A DNA stretch of 64,000 bases, taken from the NCBI RefSeq assembly GCF_018991925.1, contig NW_024727688.1, positions 213,501 to 277,500 of the forward strand, read 5' to 3'. The DNA is from Homarus americanus (lineage: Eukaryota; Arthropoda; Malacostraca; Decapoda; Nephropidae). This document shows, in pieces, positions 1 to 10,281 of this stretch (positions are counted from its first letter, which is position 1; every line of letters starts with the position of its first letter). The notes beneath the pieces were generated by a model. That model had not been told where the DNA came from. It made no database searches and saw only the letters and a program-made list of their open reading frames with translations. Both the position numbers and the translations under genes were made by a program.

Positions 1-64
1 GGGTGAGCGTCACCTAACCCCTGACCAGCTCTAAGGACGATGGTTATCCACACTAACCTGCCAC

Positions 65-102
65 ACCCCACCCCACCCCACCCCACCCCACCCCACCCCA
101 CC
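65..102. repeat. (ACCCC)n microsatellite
   Basis: Pentanucleotide run of about seven and a half units, C-rich on the + strand. Confidence 0.9.
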
Positions 103-200
103 GCACCTCATCCCACCCCTCACATATCCCTTCCTCATCAGCCCTGTGGAAGGTGATACCATGGCGTCTGCTCTGCCTTACCCCTAATCCTTACCTGCCT

Positions 201-303
201 TCCTCACATCCTCACCCACCTCCCACACATCCTCACCCACCTCCCACACATCCTCACCCACCTGCCTCACATCCTCACCCACCTGCCTCACATCCTCACC
301 CAC
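201..303. repeat. 21-bp minisatellite, about 5 copies
   Basis: Tandem units share the core CATCCTCACCCACCT and recur every 21 bp. The units differ by a few bases (CTCCCAC versus CTGCCTC junctions). Confidence 0.85.
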
Positions 304-764
304 CATGACACATAGCGGTGGAAAATAACACAAAGAAAATACGTGTTTTTTTCGGCTCTACTTTCTACCTGATTTATTCCATATGCCTTCACCTTATTTC
401 TTAGTTATCCTTTTTTATTATTTATCACGACTGTATTTTCTACCCACTTCCTCTCGCATTTCTGTAACTCTCTTATTTATTTTGAATTTATCTTCCTCCT
501 CTCTTTAACCATCATCATTTTTGTCGCTAAGGGTATATCTGTTTTGCTTTTGTTATATATTCTACTTTATCATATATTCCTTTATCTCTGCTTTATTATC
601 ATCTCCCTAAGTCAGTTTATTCTTTAAAAGAGTAAAGTGAAAATCAATGGGCGAGGGATGGGGGAGGAATTTCCTGCCCGGTGTACTGATCGATTTTTCA
701 ATAAAAAAAATCTAATCAGTAATTGGATATTCATCTCAGATACCATAGGATTATAGTAATCCGA
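304..764. other. AT-rich unique stretch
   Basis: Unique AT-rich DNA. I see no recognisable gene, element or long open frame here. Confidence 0.5.
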
Positions 765-1095
765 TCTCTCTCTCTACTTGCATCTCCATTTCCTATCTTT
801 CTTTCTCCCTCCTTCTCGTCCCCTGTCTCTCCTAAACGCCCCTTCTTCCAATCCCCTCTCCCTATTCAGTCTGTTTCTTGCACTGTCTTTTCACTGCATT
901 GCCTCCGTGTGAGTCTCTCTCCCTCCTTCCTCTCTTTCAATCCCTTCCCCCTCTCCCTCTCTCTCCCTTCCCTCTCTTCCTCTCTTCTCTCTTTCCATCC
1001 CTCCTTCATCTCTTTCCATCCCTTCCCATCTCCCTCTCTCTCTTTCTCTCTCCCTCCTCTCCCACTCTCTCTCACTCCCTCTCTCCACCTCAGCT
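765..1095. repeat. pyrimidine-rich tract with one copy of a local duplication
   Basis: A C/T-biased tract with imperfect TCTC and CCTT runs. Bases 781-885 are similar to 1731-1815 downstream. Overlapping open frames in this tract are compositional and encode only Ser/Leu/Pro or Arg/Glu/Gly strings. Confidence 0.8.
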
Positions 1096-1730
1096 AATAC
1101 ATGCTTCATTAAAACACTCACCTGCAGAAGAAAAAAAAAGAACAGGTAATTGGATAATCTAAATACACAAAGCTTATCTCCATCCTTGTTTATACCTTCA
1201 TGCGTTAGGTAATTTGTAAGGTAAATATCCTGGCTAGACTCTTGGGAGGACGATAAACCAAATAGGGCAGCCATAAGATGTGTTTTGGGTGGATGGATGG
1301 GTGGGTGGGTGGTTGGATGGGGATTGGGTAGGGTGGGGTGGGGGGTGAAGCTTGTTGATCCGGTCTAAGGTATGCAAGAGAACGAGACGGTGGTGGGGGG
1401 CGGATGCTTCTTTACATAAACTTTTAAAATTAATTCCACAACTTTACATGATCTTGAAATCTACTGTTAAGAGTCTTGGGTTCACTTGATTACCATACCT
1501 GGTTTGTTTGTTGTGATGTTTTGTTAATTAAAGCTTCCCTCTTTACCTGAGTATGATACCTGGGTCATCATTTTTTTTTGCCAATTTTGATTCGAAAAGT
1601 TTTTGTTTATCGCCTCAAGATCTTCATTCTGAAATTCTACTTTTATTTGTTGTTGTTTATAAAGTTGTGTTGTGATTATAATTCTCTCTTTCACTCTCCT
1701 TCTCTACATCTCTTCCTTCCTTCTTTCTTA
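1096..1730. other. unique stretch with a short GGAT/GGGT-rich patch
   Basis: Mostly unique AT-rich DNA. A G-rich patch with GGATGGGTGG-type units lies near 1288-1345. No gene recognised. Confidence 0.5.
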
Positions 1731-1815
1731 CATCTCCATTTCCTATCTTTCTTTCTCCCTCCCTCTCGTCCCCTCTCCAACCCCCTCTCTCTATTCAGTC
1801 TCTTTCTTGCACTGT
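1731..1815. repeat. second copy of a local pyrimidine-rich duplication
   Basis: Matches 781-885 from CATCTCCATTTCCTATC through ATTCAGTCT and TTGCACTGTC. It differs by a roughly 20-25-bp indel and a few substitutions. Confidence 0.8.
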
Positions 1816-1954
1816 CCCTCTCTGTGTTTACCTTGTCTTTACCTTATCAGTATACTAATTATTTTTCGTTCAAGTTCTCTTTTCTCCCCCTCTTTTTTTT
1901 TTTACAGTTCGGGAGATTAGTCTATCCTTTGTTGACTCGTTATAACTTTACTGC

Positions 1955-2086
1955 CTAGTGTTAGTACAGCAGCAGGAAACCGTAGTGCCTGGAACAAACC
2001 TGTAATGTGGTTGGATTACACTGCATAGTTTACTCCTCACATCTGACCAGGAATGGGGGATCGAACCCGGTACACAATAGTGAGTT

Positions 2087-2090
<4 letters not shown>
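1955..2090 (-). mobile_element. tRNA-derived SINE-like remnant
   Basis: Read on the minus strand, the segment holds CCGGGTTCGATCCCC, a near-perfect RNA polymerase III box B. It is followed by a tail containing TTTCCTGCTGCTGTACTAA. An AC microsatellite abuts the box-B side and I cannot find a clean box A, so the 5' part is decayed or replaced. The tRNA origin is inference from box B alone. Confidence 0.5.

Positions 2091-2119
<29 letters not shown>
2091..2119. repeat. (AC)n microsatellite
   Basis: Perfect dinucleotide run directly abutting the SINE-like remnant. Confidence 0.95.
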
Positions 2120-2122
<3 letters not shown>

Positions 2123-2296
2123 CCCAAAAACAGTGTCGTGCCAATTGTAATCCCCTCATATGAGCCCTTAACTCCGGCATTAATCTGGTCATAAGTGTCT
2201 AATTCAGCTGATCTTGATACTGGAGTCGTTAATTCATTGGATCTTGTTCTCTGCAGTTTAGCTGACGCAGAAGATATAAATTCAAAATTAGATTAA

Positions 2297-2420
2297 CCAT
2301 TTAAGGACGATGGCGTGATAGTGTGATAGTGTAACAATTTTAGAACGATGGAGAAACCCTTTGAGGATGATGGTTTAACCGTTTGAGGAATGATGGTTTA
2401 ACCTTTAGAGATTAACACCT
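2297..2420. repeat. degenerate copies of a GATGGTTTAACC motif
   Basis: Several imperfect copies of a motif resembling AACCCTTTGAGGATGATGG lie in close succession. They look like diverged members of the CCCTTGAGTACGAT family seen at 9.06, 11.6 and 26.2 kb. Confidence 0.5.
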
Positions 2421-2493
2421 TAGATCATGGTCCTTAAAATACTAAGTAATTATCGGTAGAATGATTTGCGTGCTGTGTTAGGTATCAAATCGA

Positions 2494-2518
2494 ACACACA
2501 CACACACACACACACACA
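2494..2518. repeat. (AC)n microsatellite
   Basis: Perfect dinucleotide run of about 12 units. Confidence 0.95.
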
Positions 2519-2740
2519 AACAAAGAAATAGAAAAAATCAGGTAACAAACGTGTACCAACTTCCTAGTGTCATATTTCCAGCTGTTAAGGTTCCAGCCAC
2601 CAGTTTCCAGCACGATGGTTTATTTTTTTTTCCAGTTTTCCAGCATCACGTTACAAGAGTCAGTATTCGAGATACCCAACTTTCTTCTTTAGCCTCTACA
2701 ACAATATCTTTCTTTAAGGTTCACGTGTCATACATAGTCC

Positions 2741-2960
2741 TCCGTGTCATGTGTAAGTTTCCCGTGTCATGTGTAAGTTTCCCGTGTGATGTGTAAGTTT
2801 TCCTTATCATGTGTAAGTTTCCCGTGTCATGTGTAAGATTTCCGTGTCATGCGTAAGTTTTCCGTGTCAAACGCAAGTTTTCAAAGTCGAGATTAAAGCG
2901 TTCCTTGTCAAGCTGTCAGTTTTCCTTGTCAAGATACAAGTTTTCCGTGCCAAGCTTTGA
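2741..2960. repeat. 20-bp minisatellite decaying at its 3' side
   Basis: Seven clear units carry the core GTGTCATGTGTAAGTTT at an exact 20-bp period up to about 2880. Further units (TTCCTTGTCAAG and similar) are increasingly diverged to about 2960. A short (AC)n run follows at 2976-2995. Confidence 0.85.
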
Positions 2961-2995
2961 TTTTTTCAGGGAGGGACACACACACACACACACAC

Positions 2996-3790
2996 GTTGG
3001 CCTGTTATTACAGCCAAATGTCGCTCACCAACACACTCCGGACCAGTGGACCAGCGAGGCACGAGTCTGCCATCGACGAGTCATAATCTTATATAATTTG
3101 GTTATATATTTGTATGTACTGTAGTTTTTATTGACCTTCTTCTAAGCATAAAGAGAATAAGTGACTTTGGAAGTGTTCAGAAGTAACTAACATCTCACAA
3201 AGGCACAGAAGCTTCCAGGTCACTTCAGTAACCAGACGACGGAGTGAGTGTAAAGGTGTCCACATAACCTCCACCTCCTGTGACGCTGACTATAGCGACC
3301 ACCAACATTTTCTTCACCTGACATTGATTCATAAGTAAAGGAACTCTGAGGCAACTGTTCATCTTCTCTCGTTATTCCCAACTTTTTTCATATTCTTCTC
3401 CTGCCTGTGGTTCCTCTTCATCATTACCTTATCATTCCTCTGTTTATTATGGAGCCGGCGCTTCTCTGGGTTCTGCCTTCTCGATAATTTATTAGTCCTG
3501 ACCTTCCTCTCTTGTTTCTCTTGCATTATTATCAACTACGTCTCTCCTTATCATCATTATCTCCTTTTATTTCTCCTTCTCCACCTTGATATTTCCTTTG
3601 TTCTCCTCGTTGCTCTCCCTCTTCTCAACCAGTTCATGTGCTAGCTATCTCCCTCTTAACTCACTTGCCTATTAGGGACAAAGTATGGGGTAGTTAGGCT
3701 ATTCACCTAGATATGAAGGGACGGACTCTTTATAAACAAGCAATAATTGTGGTGAACTTTTACCCCTAGTGCGAATATCAACAACAACAA
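2996..3790. other. unique stretch without a recognised gene
   Basis: Moderately complex unique DNA with several short pyrimidine-rich patches between 3360 and 3640. No coding similarity or element recognised. Confidence 0.5.
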
Positions 3791-3930
<140 letters not shown>

Positions 3931-4002
3931 TATTTTCTTGTTGTTCGCACTACTATATTACCAGAAAATACAAGAGAACGTGGATTGACGCGAGACGGAT
4001 AC

Positions 4003-4033
<31 letters not shown>

Positions 4034-4034
4034 G
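4003..4034. repeat. (CAGA)n microsatellite
   Basis: Eight tetranucleotide units. Confidence 0.95.
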
Positions 4035-4342
4035 CAAAGTTTCTCACAAGTCGAAACTTTTGTTCAAACTTTTCTATGCCGACAACTGATACGCTTCCCG
4101 TCCCTCTTACAAGCACAACACCTCCCGGAGCATGACAGACATCCAGCTGAATGTCAAAATAGGTTAAATGTCTCTGTTGTATCGGAGGGCTAAAAGCATT
4201 CTCTTTTCTGGTATGTTAGAATCTACCAACCCGTGACCGCTGTTGGCTCGATAGTCTTTTATTTTATGAGTATATTTTGTTTTCGTTCTATACATTATAT
4301 TCATGTCAGTATATTCTTTTATCTTGGTATACATTTTCAGAT

Positions 4343-4344
<2 letters not shown>

Positions 4345-4398
<54 letters not shown>
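4345..4398. repeat. (GT)n microsatellite
   Basis: Perfect run of 27 units. The flanks (4035-4344 and 4399-4838) are unique AT-rich DNA with no recognised gene. Confidence 0.97.
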
Positions 4399-4401
<3 letters not shown>

Positions 4402-4835
4402 ACTCCTCCCGACAGAGTGTGTGTTTCATGATCATCACAACAAAATAATTACTGGTAAACAAGAATTTTTACACAGATATGACACACTGTACCATTATGT
4501 TAGCAGAGTCAGATGGGTAAAAATATACTTGAATAATATAATTCTTCACGGCCAGAGCTTTAGTAAAGGTGAGGAGTGTACAATATATTATAACAGGTTC
4601 AGACAGTCATACTAACACACAAACAAAGAGAAGAAAGATGAAAAATATCCCAGGCATGAAAATTACACCTGATTGGTTATTACTAAGTGTAATTAGCACT
4701 GTAATGAGATCAAATTACGCCGTCATTATGAATATTTGATGAGTTTCTGATCTATATTGAGCAAGACAGACAGCTTTTCGAAAAACTACACATAACACTG
4801 AATTTAGTAATGTAATTGGAGATTGTTTGATAAAG

Positions 4836-4943
<108 letters not shown>

Positions 4944-5044
4944 AACAATTTATTTTCATTTTATCAATATTTGTCTATGTTTTCCATCTATCTCTCCATC
5001 TCTTTCTTTCTCTCTTGCTTGTTTTATTACACATTATTCTCACC

Positions 5045-5732
5045 ACCACACATCTTCACTATACTGCTTCCTTCATCACCACACATCTTCACTATACTGC
5101 CTCCTGCACCATAACACATCTTCACTATACTGCCTCCTTCATCACCACACATCTTCACTATACAGCCTCCTTTACCACACATCTTCACTATACTGCCTTC
5201 TTTACCACCACTCATCTTCACTATACTGCCGCCTTCATCACCACACATCTTCACTATACTGCCTCCTTCATCACCACTCATCTTCACTATACACCTCCTT
5301 TACCACACATCTTCACTATACTGCCTCCTTCATCACCACTCATCTTCACTATAGTGCCTCCTTCACCACCACACATCTTCACTATACTGCCTTCTTTACC
5401 ACAACTCATCTTCACTATACTGCCTCCTTCATCACCACACATCTTCACTATACTGCCTCCTTCATCATCACACATCTTCACGCTACTGCCTCCTGCACCA
5501 CCACACATCTTCACTATACTGCCTCCTTTACCACCACTCATCTTCACTATACTGCCGCCTTCATCACCACACATCTTCACTATACTGCCTCCTTCATCAC
5601 CACACATCTTCACTATACAGCCTCCTTTACCACACATCTTCACTATACTGCCTCCTTCATCACCACTCATCTTCACTATACTGCCTCCTGCACCACCACA
5701 CATCTTCACTATACTGCCTCCTTTACCACTTT
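5045..5732. repeat. 33-bp minisatellite, about 21 units
   Basis: Units share the core CATCTTCACTATACTGCC with linkers such as TCCTTCATCACCACA. Most are about 33 bp, and a few shorter variants lack part of the linker. The array ends only about 80 bp before the start of the release-factor-like gene, and one frame stays open from the last units into that gene. Long open frames inside the array follow from the multiple-of-three period. Confidence 0.95.
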
Positions 5733-5753
5733 CATTACCTCTTACTGCATTTC

Positions 5754-5773
5754 GGTCAATTTGGAAATTGACC
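5754..5773. promoter_or_regulatory. perfect 9-bp inverted repeat upstream of the eRF1-like gene
   Basis: GGTCAATTT is followed by a GG spacer and then AAATTGACC, its exact reverse complement. It ends 41 bases before the chosen ATG, in the short unique stretch between the minisatellite and the gene. The arms contain GGTCA/TGACC, the core of nuclear-receptor half-sites, but the spacing does not match the classical ecdysone element, so a regulatory role is inference. Confidence 0.45.
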
Positions 5774-5814
5774 TCCTAGCGACAGTCGTTTACTTAAGTG
5801 TTGTGCAATTTAAA

Positions 5815-6615
5815 ATGGGTAAAAACAAGCAAAAGAATACTAACAACTCCTACGGCTCCTCTGTGGCCATCTCTGGCGGGAAAAATATATCCGCCGGTAG
5901 CTGTACCCCAGAAAATCTAGGTTACGTTGTGCTAGACGGCGAGCGGATCTTAATCGCTACTGCTTCAAATGAGGACCATAAGGTCCACTTTGAAAATGAC
6001 TACCCACCACCACCTCAGACCAAAGTTGTGTCTGTTGAAAAGATTAAGCGGCAGCGTGACGAGAACCGCCAACGCCTGCTGAAAGACACCGTTGTCAACA
6101 CACAAAAATATCTTGTGCAAAATAATACATTTAAAGTCGCCGGTCTGGTGATAGCCGGGCCCGGTCACCTCAAGGAGCAGGTCGTTCAGATGCTTCCGGA
6201 ACCCACCAAGAGGATGGTGAAGGCTGTCCTCTCCACCGGGAACAGTGGGAAACAAGGCCTTAAGGAGGCCTTGCGACAAACAAAGAACCTTTTAGGCAAG
6301 TTGAAATCTGATGCTTCTAATTCTGTGCTAGATGAAATCTTCACCCAACTCAAGTGTGGCAACGATCAGTTGGTGAGCTTCGGTGATGAAGTACGTGAGG
6401 TTGTAGAAGCTGGCGCCGCAAGGGTTGTTTGTGTTTGGAAAGACTGCCCAAGTCGGCCTTGGTTTGTCGAAAACTGCATGTATTCTAACACGAAAGTTTT
6501 CATCCTAACCGAGTCAACCGAAACCTCCAAGACACTTGTTAAAACCTTCAGTGGTGTGGCAGCCCTACACCATTACAACTTCTCACTTCACCAAAGTTTA
6601 GCGGCAATATATTGA
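5815..6615 (+). CDS. eRF1/aRF1/Pelota-superfamily protein lacking N domain and GGQ
   Basis: Intact single-exon frame of 266 codons. I chose the ATG in AAAATGG, a good Kozak context, where the superfamily match begins shortly after. A TTG 18 codons upstream is less plausible. Residues 1-30 are a basic, Ser/Asn-rich leader. Residues 34-155 resemble the central domain of class I release factors: LGYVVLDG near 35-42, VAGLVIAGPG near 108-117, and STGNSGKQGLKEAL near 140-153. Residues 158-258 resemble the C-terminal (eRF3/Hbs1-partner) domain: DEVREVVEAGA near 191-201 and FSGVAALHHYNF near 245-256. Eukaryotic eRF1 is about 435 residues; the N domain with its stop-codon-reading motifs is absent. The GGQ tripeptide is absent: the corresponding place reads PPPPQ (64-68). 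The C-domain minidomain is also missing. It therefore probably cannot release peptides in the classical way. It may be a ribosome-rescue-like or repurposed factor, a diverged retrogene, or a horizontally acquired gene; function is unknown. Confidence 0.82.
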   Translation: MGKNKQKNTNNSYGSSVAISGGKNISAGSCTPENLGYVVLDGERILIATASNEDHKVHFENDYPPPPQTKVVSVEKIKRQRDENRQRLLKDTVVNTQKYLVQNNTFKVAGLVIAGPGHLKEQVVQMLPEPTKRMVKAVLSTGNSGKQGLKEALRQTKNLLGKLKSDASNSVLDEIFTQLKCGNDQLVSFGDEVREVVEAGAARVVCVWKDCPSRPWFVENCMYSNTKVFILTESTETSKTLVKTFSGVAALHHYNFSLHQSLAAIY

Positions 6616-6651
6616 TTTCCCTATTCCTTTGTATCCTCGATACTAATTGTA

Positions 6652-6657
6652 AATAAA
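6652..6657 (+). promoter_or_regulatory. polyadenylation signal of the eRF1-like gene
   Basis: Canonical AATAAA 37 bases after the TGA stop, followed by a T/G-rich stretch. There is no genomic poly(A) tail, so a recent processed retrocopy is not indicated. Confidence 0.65.
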
Positions 6658-6735
6658 TCTTAACACACATTTGTAGTTTTTTTATCTTCACATATAATTT
6701 GTATTTATTAAATTATTCTTCACATAAAATCATGT

Positions 6736-6737
<2 letters not shown>

Positions 6738-6769
<32 letters not shown>

Positions 6770-6803
6770 CCCCCTTCCATGTTTCTGTTACACTCTCACT
6801 CTC

Positions 6804-6834
<31 letters not shown>

Positions 6835-6839
6835 CTCTT
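6738..6839. repeat. (AC)n then CT-rich microsatellite
   Basis: A (CA)n run to about 6768 is followed, after about 20 bases, by an imperfect CT run. These arrays close the unique island that holds the eRF1-like gene. Confidence 0.93.
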
Positions 6840-7058
6840 ATTGTCAGAGTATATATTGAAGGTACAAGTAGAAGCAGAGAGACAAAAAAGAAAGGAGAAT
6901 AGAGAGAATAAAGAAAAAGAAAGGAATGGAGAAGAATGCAAAACAACGGCGTCTTCAATCAGGTCTAGCTGCGGCCCTAATGACCTTGATGGACTGAAAA
7001 CCGAGAAAAAAATCAATCAATGACAAATGGCGAAACTACACAGCGGCCAGTCACACAC
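6840..7058. other. purine-rich unique stretch
   Basis: A/G-rich with an open 60-codon frame of low complexity. No recognised gene. Confidence 0.45.
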
Positions 7059-7385
7059 CTGGAAGTCTCACAGCCTCACAACCCGGAAGTCTCACAGCCT
7101 CACAACCCGGAAGTCTCACAGCCTCACAACCCGGAAGTCTCACAGCCTCACAACCTGGAAGTCTCACAGCCTCACAACCCGGAAGTCTCACAGCCTCACA
7201 ACCTGAAGTCTCACAACCTGGAAGTCTCACAGCCTCACAACCTGGAAGTCTCACAACCTGGAAGTCTCACAGCCTCACAACCCGGAAGTCTCACAGCCTC
7301 ACAACCCGGAAGTCTCACAGCCTCACAACCTGGAAGTCTCACAGCCTCACAACCTGGAAGTCTCACAGCCTCACAACCACACAGC
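7059..7385. repeat. 24-bp minisatellite, about 13 units
   Basis: Units carry GGAAGTCTCACAGCCTCACA at a 24-bp period, with two shortened units near 7203-7260. The frame translating to PEVSQPHN repeats stays open only because the period is a multiple of three. Confidence 0.95.
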
Positions 7386-7827
7386 ATTACAGCCTCATAC
7401 CCTCACAGCCCCAAAGTCTCAGAGCCTTACAGTTCCTAGATCTTTCAGTCAATGGATGAACATGAACAGGAGGAGAGAACCATGAACCACACCATAACAA
7501 CAAATGAAAAAAAAACACGCAAAAAAACGTAATTTCCTTTTAAAGACTTTGAATAAAAATGAAATATTTCAGCCTCATCAATGACAAGGGAATTAAAAAA
7601 AAAATACAGCATTTGCATTACTGTCTCGTCCGACCAAACAATAAATATTTTAAAAGACTACAGATATTATAGAACTTTATGAATGTAAGTATGATGGAAA
7701 AGCTCGTCCAATAGGGCAAAATAATAGGTACTCAACAAGCATTCATATAATAGAGTCCTTAGTGCAACATATGGGAGGAAGACTAAGAGCAGTGACCTGT
7801 CAGATGTCTTCCTCTCTATCATCGTGT
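7386..7827. other. A-rich unique stretch
   Basis: A-rich DNA with several poly(A) runs of 8-10 bases. No gene recognised. Confidence 0.5.

Positions 7828-7893
<66 letters not shown>
7828..7893. repeat. (AG)n microsatellite
   Basis: Perfect run of about 33 units. It is followed to about 8290 by A/G- then A-rich low-complexity DNA containing AAATAAAT-type runs, without a recognised gene. Confidence 0.96.
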
Positions 7894-7895
<2 letters not shown>

Positions 7896-8602
7896 AACAA
7901 GAGAGATAGAAAGAAAGAGTGTAAAAGAGAAAAATGGAAGGGAGAAAGAGGGGGAGATGGAAAAAAGACAAATAAAAAGCGAAAGAAAGAGAAACACTAA
8001 CAAAGTGGGAAGAAAAAGAAAGAATAATTGAAAGTGAGAAAGAGAAAGAAAAATTTTGTTATGAAAAGAGAGATAAAATAAGCGATTGAAAAACCGAAAT
8101 GAAAAACAAACTTGGGGGAAAAGAAAACCAGACAAACAAACAATGAAAATAAAAGAAAAACATTGAAAATTAAGAACAGATGAAAGAATAATAAAACAAT
8201 AACAAAATAAAAACTACCATAAATAAAAAAAAATAATAATTTGTTGTATAAATAAAATAAATAAATAAAAAATAAAACAAAGTGAAATTTACCACAACAT
8301 CTCTTGGTAGATTATCACATTGAACATTAAACAAGGCGAGGAATAACAATGCTAGCTGAGGAAGTCAACGTCACATAACGTCAACAGTTCAATACAGTTT
8401 GGATGTTGTGTATCTATCGAGTTAAACGACGTAATAACTCATGTGTGATCAACAGTTTGGAATTCCAGAAACAAAAGTTGATCAAATTTGGAATTATCAG
8501 CAATTTTTTGCCTATTTGGGACAATATAAACAGTGGTATTAATACATACATGCATTTTTGTATTAATGCATACATGTATACGTGCAAATAAATCTATACG
8601 TG

Positions 8603-8662
8603 CACATACATACATACATACATACATACATACATACATACATACATACATACATACATACA
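8603..8662. repeat. (CATA)n microsatellite
   Basis: About 15 tetranucleotide units. Confidence 0.96.
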
Positions 8663-8907
8663 ACCACTTTCCTGGAAACGAGAATAAAATCAACATACGG
8701 AATCCAGTTTTCTTTTGCCGCCAGAATTTCGTCATAAGTAGAGAACCTAAAAAGAAAACGACACATTTAATCAGTAACACGACGCTGGTGGACTAATTAG
8801 CAGGTGAGTAGTGGCCGCGTTGACCCCACCACCAGGTACAGTACACATGTGACTTGGTGTAAAGCCCTGCATGAACACCAGGTTGGAGTGGAGGGAGGAA
8901 AGGTATT

Positions 8908-8908
<1 letters not shown>

Positions 8909-8967
<59 letters not shown>
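8909..8967. repeat. (CT)n microsatellite
   Basis: Perfect run of about 29 units followed by a pyrimidine-rich stretch to about 9050. Confidence 0.96.
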
Positions 8968-8972
<5 letters not shown>

Positions 8973-9053
8973 CTATATCTCATTTTATCTTTAATTTTCC
9001 TTCTTTCTCCATTTTTTTCACTCTAATCTCTCTTATCCCTCTTATACTTTCCT

Positions 9054-9130
9054 CCTTGAGTACGATGCGTAAACCCTTTGATTACAGAGACTTTATCCAT
9101 TCAGTATGAGGTCTTAACCCATCATACTGA
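9054..9130. repeat. copies of the dispersed CCCTTGAGTACGAT-type motif
   Basis: CCTTGAGTACGATGCGTAAA is followed by CCCTTTGATTACAG, and then TTCAGTATGAGG and AACCCATCATACTGA in opposite orientation. Copies of the same family lie at 11.6 and 26.2 kb. Confidence 0.55.
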
Positions 9131-10228
9131 AGAGGTTACACTAAAAGACCTCTGGATCGCCCCCAAAACAGTGATAGATTAAGACGAACAAGACTGCCGC
9201 ACCAAAGAGTCTTAAGGAACCTAAGAGTACTTTTGTATGTCCGGGCTCCACTAAGAGAGGATGTTCAAGCCACGTGTGAACGGTGTATCCCTCCAGAATT
9301 ACGACACAGAAAGAAAGAGTAAAATAACATTGACTTCGGCAACAGGAGAGGGGGAGGAGAAAGTAAACAGAGAGAGGAAATAGAGAAGGATAAAAGAGAG
9401 AGACAGAGAGATAGTGAACACAGCGGCTGTGATGGTATACAGGTGCACGCCACATCCCGGGTTATACGACACTTCTTGAACTGGAATTTAAGCTCAACTT
9501 TCCCGATCTATTTCGCTCATAGAAGTCTATGTTCGGCTAAGGGAGGCGTCAGAAGGGTGAAAAGGTCGCATGGAAATAAATGAAATACAATTAAAATTGT
9601 GTCTGTAACACAGGTAATTTAAGAGTGCCAGATAATTGGCCATTGACCTGTGCGATGGTAATAAAGTTCTCGCAGTGAGTGAACAACTGAGTCAATCAGT
9701 CACTGCATCAGTCATTTACTAAGGACTGGAATTCTTAGAGATGACTGATGTAATTAAAAGCAATATAAGAGTCTCCATCAATACTGTTATTTCTTAAATC
9801 ATGACCAACCTTTATTTTATCTGAAGGTAGTCTTAAAATCCCACGAATCTCCCTGAGTGAGTCTTAACGTACACCAGACGCCCACAAAGCTGGATCTCAG
9901 ACTGTAATTTTTATGGCTCCTCGGCGGTCAGATCACGCCTGAAAAGTAAAGTCGAATTATCAGTTATCTAAAGGGTAAAGGATGAACAAAAGTATAGAAA
10001 CTGAAGTCCCCAAGTCTTAAATTACTCAAGATACAGCAGCCGGGACGGGGTGACACATAGTGTTTAGCGTGACACCTGGGGAACACTCACAACACTTCCC
10101 TCAGCAGGTGTCACAGACTTCCACGAACATTTACAGTAAAGACAAGGATTAGCTTTTACCTGTCACGTTTTTAGGATTATGAGCCATCCAATATGGTCAT
10201 CACCACCGACCAAGAAATACGCTCATAA

Positions 10229-10229
<1 letters not shown>
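9131..10229. other. unique stretch without a recognised gene
   Basis: Mostly complex unique DNA. A purine-rich patch (9305-9420) explains the overlapping Ser/Leu-rich minus-strand frames. No coding similarity recognised. Confidence 0.5.

Positions 10230-10279
<50 letters not shown>
10230..10279. repeat. (AC)n microsatellite
   Basis: Perfect run of about 25 units. Confidence 0.97.

Positions 10280-10281
<2 letters not shown>

Noticed and set aside
5815..6615. Simple processed retrocopy of host eRF1
   Set aside because: Similarity to animal eRF1 looks too low, there is no genomic poly(A) tail and the N domain is missing; a tree would be needed to exclude it fully.
7020..7439. 139-codon + frame with PEVSQPHN repeats
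   Set aside because: It is a translation of the 24-bp minisatellite and changes register within the frame; no conserved flanks.
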